Assembly: GCF_001458435.1 (NCBI RefSeq)
Contig: NZ_CYSF01000002.1
Coordinates: forward strand, 1-64,000
Direction: 5' to 3'
DNA from: Thalassovita mediterranea
Lineage (GTDB): Bacteria; Pseudomonadota; Alphaproteobacteria; Rhodobacterales; Rhodobacteraceae
Length of the DNA stretch: 64,000 nt
The notes below the pieces were generated by a model that did no database searches, was not told the origin of the DNA, and saw nothing but the letters and a program-made list of their open reading frames with translations. Shown in pieces: positions 52,459 through 63,442 of this stretch (its first letter is position 1; each line of letters begins with the position of its first letter). The position numbers and the translations under genes are program-made.

Positions 52459-52950
52459 TCAGATCCCCAGAACGCCGTGGCTGATATAGGCGCCCAGCAT
52501 GACCACCACAGCGGCGAAGACACCGGCGATCACGTCGTCTAGCATCACGCCCAGCGCATCGCCGCGGCGGTCAGCCCAGCCCACGGGGCCGGGTTTCAGG
52601 ATGTCGAACGCGCGAAACGCGACAAAAGCCGTGACCCAACCCGGCCAGAGGGCCAGCATCCCCGCGCCGGAATGTGTGATGCCGATAAACACCGGCAGCA
52701 GCGCGATCCATTGGCCTGCGACCTCGTCGATCACGATCTCTGACGGGTCGTGGTCATCCTTGCCGCGGGTTTCTTCGGCGGTGGCCCACCAACCGATGGC
52801 AAACACGGTCGGGATCGCCAGCGCAAAACCGATGAGGCCGAAAACCCAGTAGACAGCCGCCGCCGCGGGCAGGGCGGCCAGCGATCCCCAAGTGCCGGGG
52901 GCAGGGCGCATCAGGCCCGCGTAGAAAAAGGTGGCGATTAGTTTGGTCAT
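52459..52950 (-). CDS. pgpA: phosphatidylglycerophosphatase A
   Basis: 163 residues. The PgpA domain has APGTWGSLAALPAA near the N-terminus, DDHDPSEIVIDEVAGQWIAL and FRAFDILKPGPVG. It dephosphorylates phosphatidylglycerophosphate at the inner membrane (three to four helices). It sits between ispDF and pncC in a tight operon. Confidence 0.93.
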   Translation of the reverse strand: MTKLIATFFYAGLMRPAPGTWGSLAALPAAAAVYWVFGLIGFALAIPTVFAIGWWATAEETRGKDDHDPSEIVIDEVAGQWIALLPVFIGITHSGAGMLALWPGWVTAFVAFRAFDILKPGPVGWADRRGDALGVMLDDVIAGVFAAVVVMLGAYISHGVLGI

Positions 52951-52954
52951 CGCA

Positions 52955-54142
52955 TCACACCTTGATCAGGGTTGCGGTGGCAATGGCGGCGATGCCCTCT
53001 TCACGTCCGGTGAAGCCGAGGCGTTCCGAGGTGGTTGCCTTGATCGACACGCGGTCGCGGGCAAGGCCCAGAATGCGCGCCATTTCATCCATCATCGCAT
53101 CCGCGTGCGGGCCGACCTTGGGGTATTCGCAAACCAGCGTGCAGTCGACGTTCGAAATGGTGAAGCCCTTGCTGCGGGCCAGATCGGCGGCGTGTTTCAG
53201 GAAAATCTCACTCGCCGCGCCTTTCCACTGTGGGTCGGATGGGGGGAAGTGGCGGCCAATGTCGCCTTCGGCCATCGCGCCATAAAGTGCATCGGTGACC
53301 GCGTGCATGCCCACATCGGCGTCTGAATGCCCCTGCAACCCACGCCCGTGGGGGATTTTCACGCCGCAAAGGATCACGTGATCCCCGTCGCCAAACCGGT
53401 GCACGTCATAGCCATTGCCCAGACGGATATCCATGTGATCTTCCTTATGTTCTAGTGCCTGCATAGCCACTTGTTGCGCTTGCAGGATCTCTTCGGCGCG
53501 GGCGAAATCGCCGGGCCGGGTGATTTTCAGGTTGCTGTCCTCGCCCACAATGATGCGGACGTCAATGCCAGCGGCGCGCGCCACCTCTACGTCATCAGCG
53601 GCACCGCCGGGGTGGGCCATATGCGCGGCCAAAAGGGGCGCGAAATGAAACGCCTGCGGGGTTTGCGCACGAAACAGCCCGCTGCGATCCTGCAATCCGT
53701 TGACCAGACCGTCGTTGCCCCGCCACAGGGCATCCACCACCTCTAGTCCCGGGGCGGCGGCGGTGTCACGATCCAGCGCGTCAATCAGCGCGGTGATTAG
53801 ATCGGCGGACAGACAGGGGCGCGCGACGTCGTGGATCAGCACCTTGGCGGGCGCGTCTTGCCCATCGGATGCCAATGCCTGCAATCCGTTCAGCACGGAT
53901 TGGTCGCGGCTGGCCCCGCCCGCGCAATGGCGCAGCTTGGGGTGATTGGTCCAATCGCCCAGCAGGTCGAAATCGTCGGGATGCAGCACCACCATCACCT
54001 GATCAATGCCCGGATGATCTGCCAGTGCTGCCAGAGTCCAATCCGCCACCCGACGGTCTAGCAGCGGACGCCACTGTTTGGGCACACCAGCACCGGCACG
54101 GGTGCCGCGTCCTGCGGCCACGATCAGCGCGGCTGTGGTCAT
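52955..54142 (-). CDS. ispDF: bifunctional 2-C-methyl-D-erythritol 4-phosphate cytidylyltransferase / MECDP synthase
   Basis: 395 residues from ATG 54142. IspD covers about 1-230 ([30 protein letters not shown]), IspF the rest ([30 protein letters not shown]). It joins steps 3 and 5 of the non-mevalonate isoprenoid pathway in one chain, as is usual in alphaproteobacteria. Overlaps nothing; pgpA follows in 4 bp. Confidence 0.96.
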   Translation of the reverse strand: MTTAALIVAAGRGTRAGAGVPKQWRPLLDRRVADWTLAALADHPGIDQVMVVLHPDDFDLLGDWTNHPKLRHCAGGASRDQSVLNGLQALASDGQDAPAKVLIHDVARPCLSADLITALIDALDRDTAAAPGLEVVDALWRGNDGLVNGLQDRSGLFRAQTPQAFHFAPLLAAHMAHPGGAADDVEVARAAGIDVRIIVGEDSNLKITRPGDFARAEEILQAQQVAMQALEHKEDHMDIRLGNGYDVHRFGDGDHVILCGVKIPHGRGLQGHSDADVGMHAVTDALYGAMAEGDIGRHFPPSDPQWKGAASEIFLKHAADLARSKGFTISNVDCTLVCEYPKVGPHADAMMDEMARILGLARDRVSIKATTSERLGFTGREEGIAAIATATLIKV

Positions 54143-54346
54143 GAAATGCTCCGTTTGGCGGTTGTTTCTGTTTGCCCCCATTGCATACGCCGGACGGGGA
54201 TCAAGGGCAATCACCCGCCCGATCCGGAGGCGAATGCCTAAAAATTATGCATTTGACATTTGGGCGGCTAAAAACGTAGCGGCAGTCGTTGAAACCGTCA
54301 CATTCTCTGGTCTAGCCAGTAGATAACGCACAAGGATTAAGCACTC

Positions 54347-55330
54347 ATGCCGCTCAGGCTTGCAGATAAAACCATCACCACCCCCGTCTTTCTGGCGCCC
54401 TTGGCCGGAATCACAGATCTGCCGTTTCGCGATCTGGTGTCGCGCTTTGGCGCTGGTCTGGTGGTGAGCGAAATGGTCGCCAGTCAGGAAATGGTCCAGG
54501 CGAAACCCGGCGTGCGCGAACGCGCTGAACTGGGCTTTGACAAGGTGAATACCGCCGTACAGCTGGCCGGCCGCGAAGCATCGTGGATGGCGCTGGCGGC
54601 CAAGATGGTCGCCGACAACGGCGCCCAGATTATCGACATCAACATGGGCTGTCCGGCGAAGAAGGTGGTGAACGGTTATTCCGGTTCCGCCCTGTTGAAG
54701 GATCTGGATCACGCGCTGACCTTGATTGAGGCGGTGGTCGAAGCGGTGGATGTCCCGGTGACACTGAAAACACGTCTTGGCTGGGATGACGCGCTGTTGA
54801 ATGCACCAGATTTGGCGGTGCGCGCACAGAACGCCGGTATTCAGATGATCACCATTCATGGCCGTACCCGCTGCCAATTCTACAAGGGCAGCGCCGACTG
54901 GGCGGCGATCAATCGGGTGAAAGAGGCCGTATCGATTCCGGTGATTGCTAACGGTGACATTTGTTCGCCGAATGATGCCCGCCGTGCGCTGGACCTGTCT
55001 GGTGCTGACGGGGTTATGATTGGCCGTGGGGCGCAGGGGCGCCCGTGGCTGCTGGCGCAGGTTGCGGCGGACCTATACGGCCATGCCGCCCCAATCGTCC
55101 CCGACGGGCAGGCGCTGGTGGATATGATCATTGGGCATTACGAAGCGATGCTGTCTTTCTACGGTCCTGATCTGGGCCTGCGCGTCGCCCGCAAGCATCT
55201 GGGATGGTACATGGACGAGGCGGGGACAAGCGCCGCCAAGCGTCGTGCCGTCCTGACGGAAAAAACACCAGACGCAGTGATCGCCCTGTTGCCAGACGCG
55301 ATCCTTGCCCCGCAGGAGGATGCGGCATGA
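54347..55330 (+). CDS. dusB: tRNA-dihydrouridine synthase
   Basis: 327 residues. FMN-dependent TIM barrel with [33 protein letters not shown] (catalytic Cys in MGCP) and [13 protein letters not shown]. In Rhodobacter this gene (nifR3) leads the ntrBC operon, and the same layout is seen here. It overlaps ntrB by 4 bp. Confidence 0.95.
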   Translation: MPLRLADKTITTPVFLAPLAGITDLPFRDLVSRFGAGLVVSEMVASQEMVQAKPGVRERAELGFDKVNTAVQLAGREASWMALAAKMVADNGAQIIDINMGCPAKKVVNGYSGSALLKDLDHALTLIEAVVEAVDVPVTLKTRLGWDDALLNAPDLAVRAQNAGIQMITIHGRTRCQFYKGSADWAAINRVKEAVSIPVIANGDICSPNDARRALDLSGADGVMIGRGAQGRPWLLAQVAADLYGHAAPIVPDGQALVDMIIGHYEAMLSFYGPDLGLRVARKHLGWYMDEAGTSAAKRRAVLTEKTPDAVIALLPDAILAPQEDAA

Positions 55331-56424
55331 CGGTAGAACTGACACCAGAAGCAGGGCTGTGGTCGTCGTTGCCGATCCCCGGCATTCTGATCGACCCTCA
55401 GGACAAAGTCGCGGACATCAATTCCGCCGCCGAGGGGTTCCTGAATTCGTCGAAAAAATCCATTTTGGGTGAACCCGTTTGGGACCGTGTCACTGTCGAT
55501 GCCCCGATGGAAGAAGCGTTTGAGCGTGCGCGCAGTACCAACTCGCCCTTGTTTGTGAATGACGTGGATGTGGGAACGGGATCGCGTGCGCCGTTGCATT
55601 GCAACCTGCAGATTGCGCCACTTCAGGGTCAGCCGGGGTATATGATCTTCCTCATCAGTCCGCGCGAATTGGCGGGCCGCATGACGCAGAGCAATTCGGT
55701 TAAATCCGCCGCCAAATCTGCAATCGGCATGGCCGAAATGCTGGCCCATGAGATCAAGAACCCGCTGGCTGGTATCACTGGTGCAGCGCAGCTGTTGTCG
55801 ATGAACCTCAGCCCTGAGGATCTGGAGCTGACCGACCTGATCGTCGAAGAAAGCCGCCGTATCGTGAAATTGCTGGAACAGGTGGAACAGTTCGGCAATC
55901 TGTCGGAACCAGAACGCCAAGAGGTGAATATTCACGATGTTCTGGACCGCGCGCGCCGGTCGGCGCTGTTGGGGTTTGGCGCGCATATGAAGATCGTGGA
56001 GCAGTATGACCCTTCGCTGCCGATGGCATTGGGGGATCCTGATCAACTGCTGCAGGTTATCCTCAATCTGGTGAAAAACGCATCGGAAGCGGCGGATAAG
56101 GCGGGCGGCACCATTCGGTTGCGCACGTTTTATGAACATTCTTTCCGCCTGCGTCGCGCAGATGGCACCGGCCAGTCGCTGCCGCTGCAGATCGAGATCA
56201 GTGATGACGGGCCCGGCCTGCCCGAAGACATCAAGGGCGATATTTTCGACCCCTTCGTGTCGGGTCGCGAAAATGGCACCGGTCTTGGACTGGCGCTGGT
56301 GAGCAAGATCATTTCAGACCACGACGGGTGGATTTCGGTCAATTCGGTCCCCGGTCGCACTGTATTCAAAATTTCTCTGCCGATGGCAGAAACGCCCAAG
56401 CGGCGTGCGAAAAAGGAGAGCTAG
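55327..56424 (+). CDS. ntrB: nitrogen regulation histidine kinase NtrB
   Basis: 365 residues from ATG 55327. A PAS-type sensing domain (residues 15-115) is followed by the H-box [12 protein letters not shown] (H141) and an ATPase with [13 protein letters not shown] and [11 protein letters not shown]. It controls NtrC in response to PII proteins. It is in the dusB-ntrB-ntrC operon, as in Rhodobacter capsulatus. Confidence 0.95.
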   Translation: MTVELTPEAGLWSSLPIPGILIDPQDKVADINSAAEGFLNSSKKSILGEPVWDRVTVDAPMEEAFERARSTNSPLFVNDVDVGTGSRAPLHCNLQIAPLQGQPGYMIFLISPRELAGRMTQSNSVKSAAKSAIGMAEMLAHEIKNPLAGITGAAQLLSMNLSPEDLELTDLIVEESRRIVKLLEQVEQFGNLSEPERQEVNIHDVLDRARRSALLGFGAHMKIVEQYDPSLPMALGDPDQLLQVILNLVKNASEAADKAGGTIRLRTFYEHSFRLRRADGTGQSLPLQIEISDDGPGLPEDIKGDIFDPFVSGRENGTGLGLALVSKIISDHDGWISVNSVPGRTVFKISLPMAETPKRRAKKES

Positions 56425-56427
56425 AAA

Positions 56428-57795
56428 ATGGATGGCACCGTTCTTGTCGCGGATGATGACCGCACGATCCGCACCGTTTTGACCCAGGCGCTGACCCGCG
56501 CGGGCTGTAAGGTGCACGCCACCTCTTCGCTGACCACGCTGATGCGTTGGGTTGGTGAGGGCAAAGGTGATGTGGTGATTTCGGATGTGGTGATGCCCGA
56601 CGGGAACGGTTTGGAGATGCTGCCCAAGATCGCACAGGACCGCCCAGGCCTGCCGGTGATCGTGATTTCGGCTCAAAACACCATCATGACCGCCATTCAG
56701 GCGGCCGAGGCAGAGGCCTATGATTACCTGCCCAAACCGTTTGATCTACCGGATCTGATGAAACGGACCGCCAAGGCGCTGGAGCAGAACCATCGTAGCG
56801 CCCCGGCCGCGCGTGTTGATGAGGGCGAGCGCCCGGATGAGTTGCCGTTGGTGGGTCGCACGCCTGCCATGCAGGCGCTGTATCGTCTGGTGGCGCGTGT
56901 GATGAACACCGATCTACCGGTGTTGATTGCGGGTGAAAGTGGGACAGGCAAGTCATTGATCGCGCGTGCTATTCACGATTTTTCTGATCGTCGCACGCTG
57001 CCGTTTGTGACAATCACCGCCGCGGACCTGCAGGACATCGAAGGCCCAGCACGGGTTCTGGCGCGGGTCAAGGGGGGCACCGTCCTGATTGACGAAATTG
57101 GCGATGTGGACGCCGAAGTACAGGCGCGCATTGTGCGCATGATCGACAATCCCGGGGAACATGTGCCCCGTTTTATGGCCACGAGTCAGACCGACCTGAC
57201 CGAAGCGTTGGATCGTGGCGATATTCGCCAGGACCTGTACTACCGCCTCAGCGGTGCGACGCTGGTGGTGCCGTCGTTGCGTGAACGGGTTGAGGATATT
57301 CCGCTGCTTGCTGAACACTTCTTGCTGCGGGCCGAACGTGATGGTCAACCGTCGCGCCGCCTGTCTGACGATGCGGTGGAGCTGATGCGCAGCTACAGCT
57401 GGCCGGGCAATGTGCGTCAGTTGGAACATGCGGTGCGCCGTCTGGTGCTGACGTCGCGTGCGGATGAAATCACCCGCACCGAGGTCGAGATGGTGCTGGG
57501 CAACCAGCCCGAGATGGAGCCTGTACTGGGTGGTGGCGATACTGAAAAGCTGTCAGCATCGGTTGCGCGCCATTTGCGCCGGTATTTTGATCTCCATGGT
57601 GCGATGCTGCCGCCAGCGGGCTTGTATGCGCGAATCCTGCGCGAGGTTGAACTGCCATTGATCGAAATTGCCCTCGAGGCGACGGGCGGAAATCAGGCAA
57701 AATGTGCGGATTTGTTGGGGATCAACCGGAATACTCTGCGCAAGAAGATTACCGATCTGGATATTAACGTGACACGGCGCCGAAAATTGATGTAA
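56428..57795 (+). CDS. ntrC: nitrogen response regulator NtrC, without GAFTGA
   Basis: 455 residues. Receiver with D53 ([13 protein letters not shown]), AAA+ core with Walker A GESGTGKS (168-175) and [10 protein letters not shown] (216-225), and a C-terminal Fis-type helix-turn-helix ([19 protein letters not shown]). The segment that should hold the sigma-54-contacting GAFTGA loop is shortened by about 20 residues: after FVTITAADL the chain goes almost directly to [10 protein letters not shown]. Rhodobacter capsulatus NtrC also lacks this loop and activates sigma-70 promoters. Confidence 0.94.
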   Translation: MDGTVLVADDDRTIRTVLTQALTRAGCKVHATSSLTTLMRWVGEGKGDVVISDVVMPDGNGLEMLPKIAQDRPGLPVIVISAQNTIMTAIQAAEAEAYDYLPKPFDLPDLMKRTAKALEQNHRSAPAARVDEGERPDELPLVGRTPAMQALYRLVARVMNTDLPVLIAGESGTGKSLIARAIHDFSDRRTLPFVTITAADLQDIEGPARVLARVKGGTVLIDEIGDVDAEVQARIVRMIDNPGEHVPRFMATSQTDLTEALDRGDIRQDLYYRLSGATLVVPSLRERVEDIPLLAEHFLLRAERDGQPSRRLSDDAVELMRSYSWPGNVRQLEHAVRRLVLTSRADEITRTEVEMVLGNQPEMEPVLGGGDTEKLSASVARHLRRYFDLHGAMLPPAGLYARILREVELPLIEIALEATGGNQAKCADLLGINRNTLRKKITDLDINVTRRRKLM

Positions 57796-57895
57796 AATCG
57801 CAACAATGGCGTGGCGCTTTGGTCTGTCGGCTTGATGGCGCCCCCATATAAAGCGGTTTGTCGCAATCAGCGACACATCAGGATGAGGGTAAGGC

Positions 57896-60250
57896 GTGGC
57901 CTTTCAGGCACAGCACAAACGGGTTCCCAAACTGGCGCGCGGGCGCTCTTGGGCGAAAATCAGCCGATTGCGGCGACAGCGGAGGGTGCAGAACATCGCG
58001 ACCTTCTGTCTTGTGGTGTTGGCGCCGGTTCTGGTGGTGGCCACCTATCTGGTGCTGGGGCCGCTGGATCAGGGCGGATCGTCATTTTCCCTGCGGCTGA
58101 TCCTGCTGGCAGATTTCGTGTATGCGCTATTGATTGCGGCCTTGGTCCTGCAGCGGATCGTGGCGCTGATTTCGGCGCGCCGGGCCAAGTCGGCGGGGTC
58201 AAAGCTGCACCTGCGCCTAACCGGCGCCTTTGCATTTTTGGCCCTGATTCCAACGGTTTCTGTGGCGATCTTTGCGGCATTGACGGTGAACATCGGGCTT
58301 GAGGGCTGGTTTTCCGATCGGGTGCGGCAGGTGGTTGGGTCCTCCCTTGCAGCGGCCGAAGCCTACGAGGAAGAACACCGTACAGACCTGACTGTTGATG
58401 TGTTGGTTCTGGCCAGCCGGATCGACGGAACGCGCCGCCAAAGTTTCTTCATGACTGATGGCGATGTGCGGGTTGTGCTGACCGAATTTCAATCCCGTAT
58501 CCAGCGCGGTTTGAAAGAAGCGTATGTAATTGATGGAACAGGTGAAATTCGTGCGCGCGGTGTTCGTAGCTATCTGTTCGACTACGAAGCCCCAAGCGCT
58601 GAACAACTGCAAAGTGCCAGCGAAGAAGGTGTGCAGATCATTGCGGATTGGCCCAACAACGAATTTCGCGCCCTTGTCCGGCTAGAGGCCTTTCCAGACC
58701 GGTTCCTGTATGTCAGCCGCGAGGTTGACGGCGCGCTGCTGGGGTTGCTGGATGACACCAAGCAAACGGTGCAGGTTTATCAGCAACTCGAAAGTGAACG
58801 CGGCCGAGTTCTGTTTGAATTCGGGCTGATCTATCTGGGGTTTGCGCTGATCCTTATTCTGGCCGCGATTTGGCTGGGGCTGTGGTTCGCGGAGCGTCTG
58901 TCTGGACCAGTGGGGCGTTTGGCCGGGGCCGCGCAGCGCGTTGGTGCAGGCGATCTGGACGTGCGCGTGATTGAGGAAGAGGGCGACGACGAAATCGCCA
59001 TGCTGGGGCGCTATTTCAACCAGATGACCCGCCAGTTGAAGGCACAGCGCGTAGAGCTGTTGGACAACACGGAACAGGTAGAACGCCGTCGCCGCTTGTT
59101 CGATTCCGTTCTGACCTCGGTGACATCTGGGGTGGTTGGTCTGGATGCAGAGGGACGGGTGACCTTTGTGAACCGCTCAGCAGAACGGCTGCTGGATTGG
59201 AGTGGCGAAAACCATGCAACGCTGGCTCTAGCGGTTGCTGTGCCTGAATTTTCGCCCTTGTTTGAACGCCTGACCGCTGATGGCCTGCCCACTGTACAGG
59301 GAGAGGTGAAGGTCACGCGCAATGGTCGTCTGGAAAACCTGCTGGTGCGCATGGCCACCCGCTACGGCGAGGATGGAGCGCTTGAAGGATATGTTGTGGC
59401 TTTTGATGACGTCAGCGATCTGGTCGCCGCGCAACGCATGGCAGCCTGGGGCGACGTGGCACGCCGCATCGCCCATGAGATCAAGAACCCGTTGACCCCG
59501 ATCCAGTTGTCTGCCGAACGGATCAAACGCAAATTTGGCCGCCAACTGGATACAGAGAATGCCGATAGTCTGGCACAGTTGACCGAGGTTATTGTTCGTC
59601 AAACCAATGACTTGCGCCGCATTGTTGATGAATTTTCCAAATTTGCCCGGATGCCGGAACCCGATCGGCGGTCTGAGGATTTGGTGAAATTGGTACGTGA
59701 CGCTGTTGTGCTTCAGCAGGCGGGCCAACCGGATGTGACGTTTGATGTCGCCCTGCCGCAGGACACGCTGTTGGCGGATCTGGACGCCACCATGATTTCG
59801 CAGGCGCTGACCAATCTAATCAAAAACGCAGGCGAAGCGATTGAAAGTTATAGGCAAAAGCAAGGCGCGCCAGAACATGTCGGGCAGATCCGCGTTGATC
59901 TGACCACCGAAGGGCGCGTTGCCACGCTGCGGATCATGGACAACGGTATTGGCCTGCCCGAAGACAGAACGCGCCTGTTTGAACCCTATGTGACGACCCG
60001 CAGCGAAGGCACCGGTCTGGGATTGCCCATCGTCAAGAAAATCATTGAGGAACACGGCGGTAGCCTGGCATTGGAAGATGCGCCCGTTTTTGATGGTTCC
60101 GCAGATGACAGCGCCCATTTTGGCGCGATGGCGGTGATCCAGTTGACGCTGACACCGCAAGTGGATGCCCACGACCCCAATTCCGAAACTTCACCAGCAG
60201 ACGATGCACCTTTCGGGGCGGCGGATGCTGACGGACAGATTAAGACGTGA
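57896..60250 (+). CDS. ntrY: NtrY-type membrane histidine kinase
   Basis: 784 residues from GTG 57896. It has three N-terminal membrane segments (first ATFCLVVLAPVLVVATYLV), a periplasmic part, another helix (about 305-335, LIYLGFALILILAAIWLGL), HAMP, PAS, and a kinase with HEIKNPLTPIQLSAERI and NGIGLPEDRTRLF. It pairs with NtrX, encoded directly downstream, in envelope and nitrogen-related control. A 100-bp gap separates it from ntrC. Confidence 0.94.
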   Translation: MAFQAQHKRVPKLARGRSWAKISRLRRQRRVQNIATFCLVVLAPVLVVATYLVLGPLDQGGSSFSLRLILLADFVYALLIAALVLQRIVALISARRAKSAGSKLHLRLTGAFAFLALIPTVSVAIFAALTVNIGLEGWFSDRVRQVVGSSLAAAEAYEEEHRTDLTVDVLVLASRIDGTRRQSFFMTDGDVRVVLTEFQSRIQRGLKEAYVIDGTGEIRARGVRSYLFDYEAPSAEQLQSASEEGVQIIADWPNNEFRALVRLEAFPDRFLYVSREVDGALLGLLDDTKQTVQVYQQLESERGRVLFEFGLIYLGFALILILAAIWLGLWFAERLSGPVGRLAGAAQRVGAGDLDVRVIEEEGDDEIAMLGRYFNQMTRQLKAQRVELLDNTEQVERRRRLFDSVLTSVTSGVVGLDAEGRVTFVNRSAERLLDWSGENHATLALAVAVPEFSPLFERLTADGLPTVQGEVKVTRNGRLENLLVRMATRYGEDGALEGYVVAFDDVSDLVAAQRMAAWGDVARRIAHEIKNPLTPIQLSAERIKRKFGRQLDTENADSLAQLTEVIVRQTNDLRRIVDEFSKFARMPEPDRRSEDLVKLVRDAVVLQQAGQPDVTFDVALPQDTLLADLDATMISQALTNLIKNAGEAIESYRQKQGAPEHVGQIRVDLTTEGRVATLRIMDNGIGLPEDRTRLFEPYVTTRSEGTGLGLPIVKKIIEEHGGSLALEDAPVFDGSADDSAHFGAMAVIQLTLTPQVDAHDPNSETSPADDAPFGAADADGQIKT

Positions 60251-60257
60251 GGATACG

Positions 60258-61670
60258 ATGAGCGATATTCTGATTGTTGACGACGAAAAAGACATTCGAG
60301 AGCTGATCTCGGACATTCTGCAGGATGAAGGGTTTAGCACCCGCCTTGCAGGGAACTCCGACGACGCCATGCGCGAAATCTCTGGTGAACAGCCGGGGCT
60401 GATCATTCTGGATATCTGGCTGAAGGACAGCCAGATGGACGGGATCGACATTCTGAAAGCGGTGAAGCGGGATTATCCCGATGTGCCGGTGGTGATCATC
60501 TCGGGGCACGGGAATATTGAAATTGCAGTCGCAGCGATCAAACAGGGCGCTTACGACTTCATCGAAAAACCGTTCAATATTGATCAGCTTTTGGTGGTGA
60601 TCCGGCGTGCAATGGAAACGTCGCGCTTGCGTCGTGAAAACCTGGCACTGAAACGCAAGGACGGGGGCGAGGCCGAGATGATCGGCGACACCGCCGCCTT
60701 CCGCACCCTGGTCGGTCAGTTGGACAAGGTCACCAAGTCCAACGGTCGGGTAATGCTATCGGGGCCCTCAGGCGTCGGCAAAGAAGTGGCCGCGCGCTAC
60801 ATTCATGCCCAATCCAACCGTGCCAGCGCCCCGTTTGTTACCGTTGGCTGCGCCACGATCGAGCCGGAACGCATCGAAGAGGTTCTGTTTGGCCGCGAAA
60901 GCGCAGACCGCGGTGTTGAGCCGGGTCTGTTGGAGCGTGCCGATGGCGGCATCATCTTCTTTGACGAAGTGGCGGACATGCCGCTTGGGTCGCAGTCGAA
61001 AATTCTGCGGGTTCTGGTAGATCAACAGTTCCAGCGTGTCGGAGGCGCGGAAAAGGTCAAAGTGGACCTGCGCGTCGTGTCCTCGACCAGTCGTGATCTA
61101 GAAGCAGAGATCGCCGCTGGCACTTTCCGCGAGGAATTGTATCACCGCCTGAACGTGGTGCCGATTGCGGTGCCATCGCTGGAAGAGCGGCGCGAAGATA
61201 TTCCGACATTGGCGCAACATTTCATTGCGATGTTTAACCAGACGCAGGGCCTGCCGCTGCGCGAACTGTCGCAGGATGCGGTGGCTTTGATGCAGACGAT
61301 GCGCTGGCCGGGCAACGTGCGCCAGCTGCGCAACCTGATTGAACGGGTGTTGATCCTTGGCGATGGTAGCGGCCCGATTGAGGCGCGCGAACTGCCGGAA
61401 AGCAGCGACAATAGCGCACCGTCGGATCAGGTGGTGCTGACTGGCACACTGGCGACCCTGCCGCTGCGCGAAGCGCGGGAGGTGTTTGAGCGTGAATACC
61501 TGCTGACCCAGATCAACCGCTTCGGCGGCAATATCAGCCGCACCGCCAGTTTCGTCGGCATGGAGCGTTCGGCCCTGCACCGCAAACTGAAATCGCTGGG
61601 CGTTGTCACGTCTTCCAAATCCGGTGCTCGGGTTGCCTCGGTCGATAAAGAGGCGGCGGAGGCGGAGTGA
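60258..61670 (+). CDS. ntrX: NtrX-type response regulator, without GAFTGA
   Basis: 470 residues from ATG 60258. Receiver with D52 (LIILDIWLKDSQMDG), AAA+ core with SGPSGVGKEVAARY and GGIIFFDEVADM, and a Fis-type C-terminus (RTASFVGMERSALHRKLKSL). Where GAFTGA is expected the sequence reads LFGRESADRGVEPGLLERAD, so contact with sigma-54 is unlikely. Partner of NtrY. The usual next gene, trkA, is displaced by 1.8 kb. Confidence 0.94.
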   Translation: MSDILIVDDEKDIRELISDILQDEGFSTRLAGNSDDAMREISGEQPGLIILDIWLKDSQMDGIDILKAVKRDYPDVPVVIISGHGNIEIAVAAIKQGAYDFIEKPFNIDQLLVVIRRAMETSRLRRENLALKRKDGGEAEMIGDTAAFRTLVGQLDKVTKSNGRVMLSGPSGVGKEVAARYIHAQSNRASAPFVTVGCATIEPERIEEVLFGRESADRGVEPGLLERADGGIIFFDEVADMPLGSQSKILRVLVDQQFQRVGGAEKVKVDLRVVSSTSRDLEAEIAAGTFREELYHRLNVVPIAVPSLEERREDIPTLAQHFIAMFNQTQGLPLRELSQDAVALMQTMRWPGNVRQLRNLIERVLILGDGSGPIEARELPESSDNSAPSDQVVLTGTLATLPLREAREVFEREYLLTQINRFGGNISRTASFVGMERSALHRKLKSLGVVTSSKSGARVASVDKEAAEAE

Positions 61671-61795
61671 TTTGATCGCAGGATGGCGTTCCTGGTGGCG
61701 CTAAGCGTTTGCAGGCGCAATGTGTAGCTATTTGGTGCGCATTCACGCATAGCATTGGGGCCTGAGTGTCGTTTCAGCGAAGTGAGTTCTTTTAA

Positions 61796-62719
61796 GTGAA
61801 TATGAGTGATATAATAAACTATTCCGGAAATACGCATGAGTTGCCGCCAAGGCCCAAGTTCATCGGGTGGTATGAGGAGACGATCCCTATTCGGGGATGT
61901 CGTCTTGACCTGGATGGCATCAAAGAATTGTACATTGAACTCAGCTCAATCAATCGCAAGTTTGGGGCCGGCGAAATCGCAGGCTTGGTGCGAGATCCTG
62001 AAATGTCTGATGCTGAATGGAACGGGTATCAAGAATATCTCTTGGAGGATGCCTTTTGCTTGGCCATCTTGATCAAAGGTGAAAATGATCAGCAGGTGTA
62101 TGGGGAAAGTAGTGAAGTTTTCGAGAGTGAGGCTTTGCCAAATCCCATTAAGGCAATCTATTTCGACAATGTGAAAGCTTGGCGGAGGCACGCGCCCAAC
62201 GTGGATCCACAAAATCGCATCGAAGTGTATTTGGATTTTGGAAAGCCGCCATTGTTAGATCCCACATCGGTGCTTTCAGAACCTACGCCTAATGCAAGCA
62301 ACGTTAGTGTTCGCGCTGACGATATGACATATTTTCGTGCGGTTCAGAAGGTAGTTGATGATAAGCTTCTAAGTCACCGAACTTGGTATAGTGCCATACA
62401 TGGCTCGTTTGCGTATGACGTTGGCATTTGGCTTGTCGCTTTGCCCGCGGGTTTGGTCATCGCCACTTTCTATATGGAGAGCCTGCTACCAGTTGGCAGT
62501 AGGTTGGAAGTCTATCGGTGGGCGTTCTTTATATATGCGCTTGGATTGACGGTTTTGGGTTATCGGTTTGTGACTGGTTATGCGAAATGGGCTTTCCCTG
62601 TTAATGTTCTAGCTGACAACAAAGATCGCAGTGTGCGGCATAGAGTTGCGCTCGGCGGGATTTTCGCGGCGTTGGGCTACAAGGCGTTTGATGCGGTGTA
62701 TAGTCTGCTGCCTTTCTGA
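61796..62719 (+). CDS. AT-rich orphan gene, three-helix membrane protein
   Basis: 307 residues from GTG 61796 (ATG 61802 possible). A soluble, acidic first part of about 200 residues (no recognised domain) is followed by three hydrophobic segments at about 208-227, 240-259 and 283-304. Codon use is much more AT-rich than in the flanking genes (ATA, TTA, AAT, GTA). No family was recognised. It sits between ntrX and trkA, which are usually adjacent. It is probably a recent import, with its function unknown. Confidence 0.7.
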   Translation: MNMSDIINYSGNTHELPPRPKFIGWYEETIPIRGCRLDLDGIKELYIELSSINRKFGAGEIAGLVRDPEMSDAEWNGYQEYLLEDAFCLAILIKGENDQQVYGESSEVFESEALPNPIKAIYFDNVKAWRRHAPNVDPQNRIEVYLDFGKPPLLDPTSVLSEPTPNASNVSVRADDMTYFRAVQKVVDDKLLSHRTWYSAIHGSFAYDVGIWLVALPAGLVIATFYMESLLPVGSRLEVYRWAFFIYALGLTVLGYRFVTGYAKWAFPVNVLADNKDRSVRHRVALGGIFAALGYKAFDAVYSLLPF

Positions 62720-62827
62720 CATTAACTTGCAGAGCTTTTGGTAACATGAGTGCCAGCGCCTTCCTTTAGAGAAAGGGCTGGATACTTTGTGTTCAAGGTT
62801 TTGATATCACTGAGCTTACACTCGTCC

Positions 62828-63277
62828 TTAACGCGGCGTGGCGACCTGTGATTGGCCGCTGGCCCCGCGCACGATGCAAGAGTTGGGCGCGATGCCGGTC
62901 ATGCGCGCTGGCACGGCGACAGATTGGCCGCGTTCGCAGCGCGGCAGCGTCACCTGCGTATAGCCCTTATCGCGGATGCACTGCTCCTTAACGCGTCCGC
63001 GCAACTGTTTGTTCACATCCACGGTGTAGGGTTCTGGGTCGGTCCAGTAGTGGTCGGTGATGCAGCGATCCTTGTGGTCGCAGATCTTGCGTTCGCGTTT
63101 TACTGGCGGGTGGTAGCGGATTTCGGTTGCCACTGGCGCCTCACGCAGCGCCCTCACATCGCAACGCAACAGGTCGCGGTCGCGGTCCTCGATGGTTTTT
63201 CCGGGCTGGTGGTAGACGGTATAGTTACAGCCGCTCAGGACTGCGCCGCACAGGGCGAGCCATGCGAATCGTTGCAT
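62828..63277 (-). CDS. small lipoprotein
   Basis: 149 residues. The signal MQRFAWLALCGAVLSGC ends in the lipobox LSGC (Cys17). The mature part is basic with several Cys in a CxxxxRC-type layout (KICDHKDRCITDH, KEQCIRDKGY, LPRCERGQ). It is probably an inner- or outer-membrane lipoprotein; function unknown. It is on the opposite strand to trkA and convergent with the AT-rich gene. Confidence 0.75.
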   Translation of the reverse strand: MQRFAWLALCGAVLSGCNYTVYHQPGKTIEDRDRDLLRCDVRALREAPVATEIRYHPPVKRERKICDHKDRCITDHYWTDPEPYTVDVNKQLRGRVKEQCIRDKGYTQVTLPRCERGQSVAVPARMTGIAPNSCIVRGASGQSQVATPR

Positions 63278-63442
63278 ATTTGCCTCCTTCGTTCGCTCGC
63301 AGGGTGTCTTTTGCGGGCATGTAAGGCAATAACACGTGCATTGATAGGCGATAACAAACCACGCAGGCGGGGGGGTGACAATTCAATTGACCCCCCGCGC
63401 GCCCCATGCGAGGAAAGGCGCTGGATTGCAGGGGAACATCTG

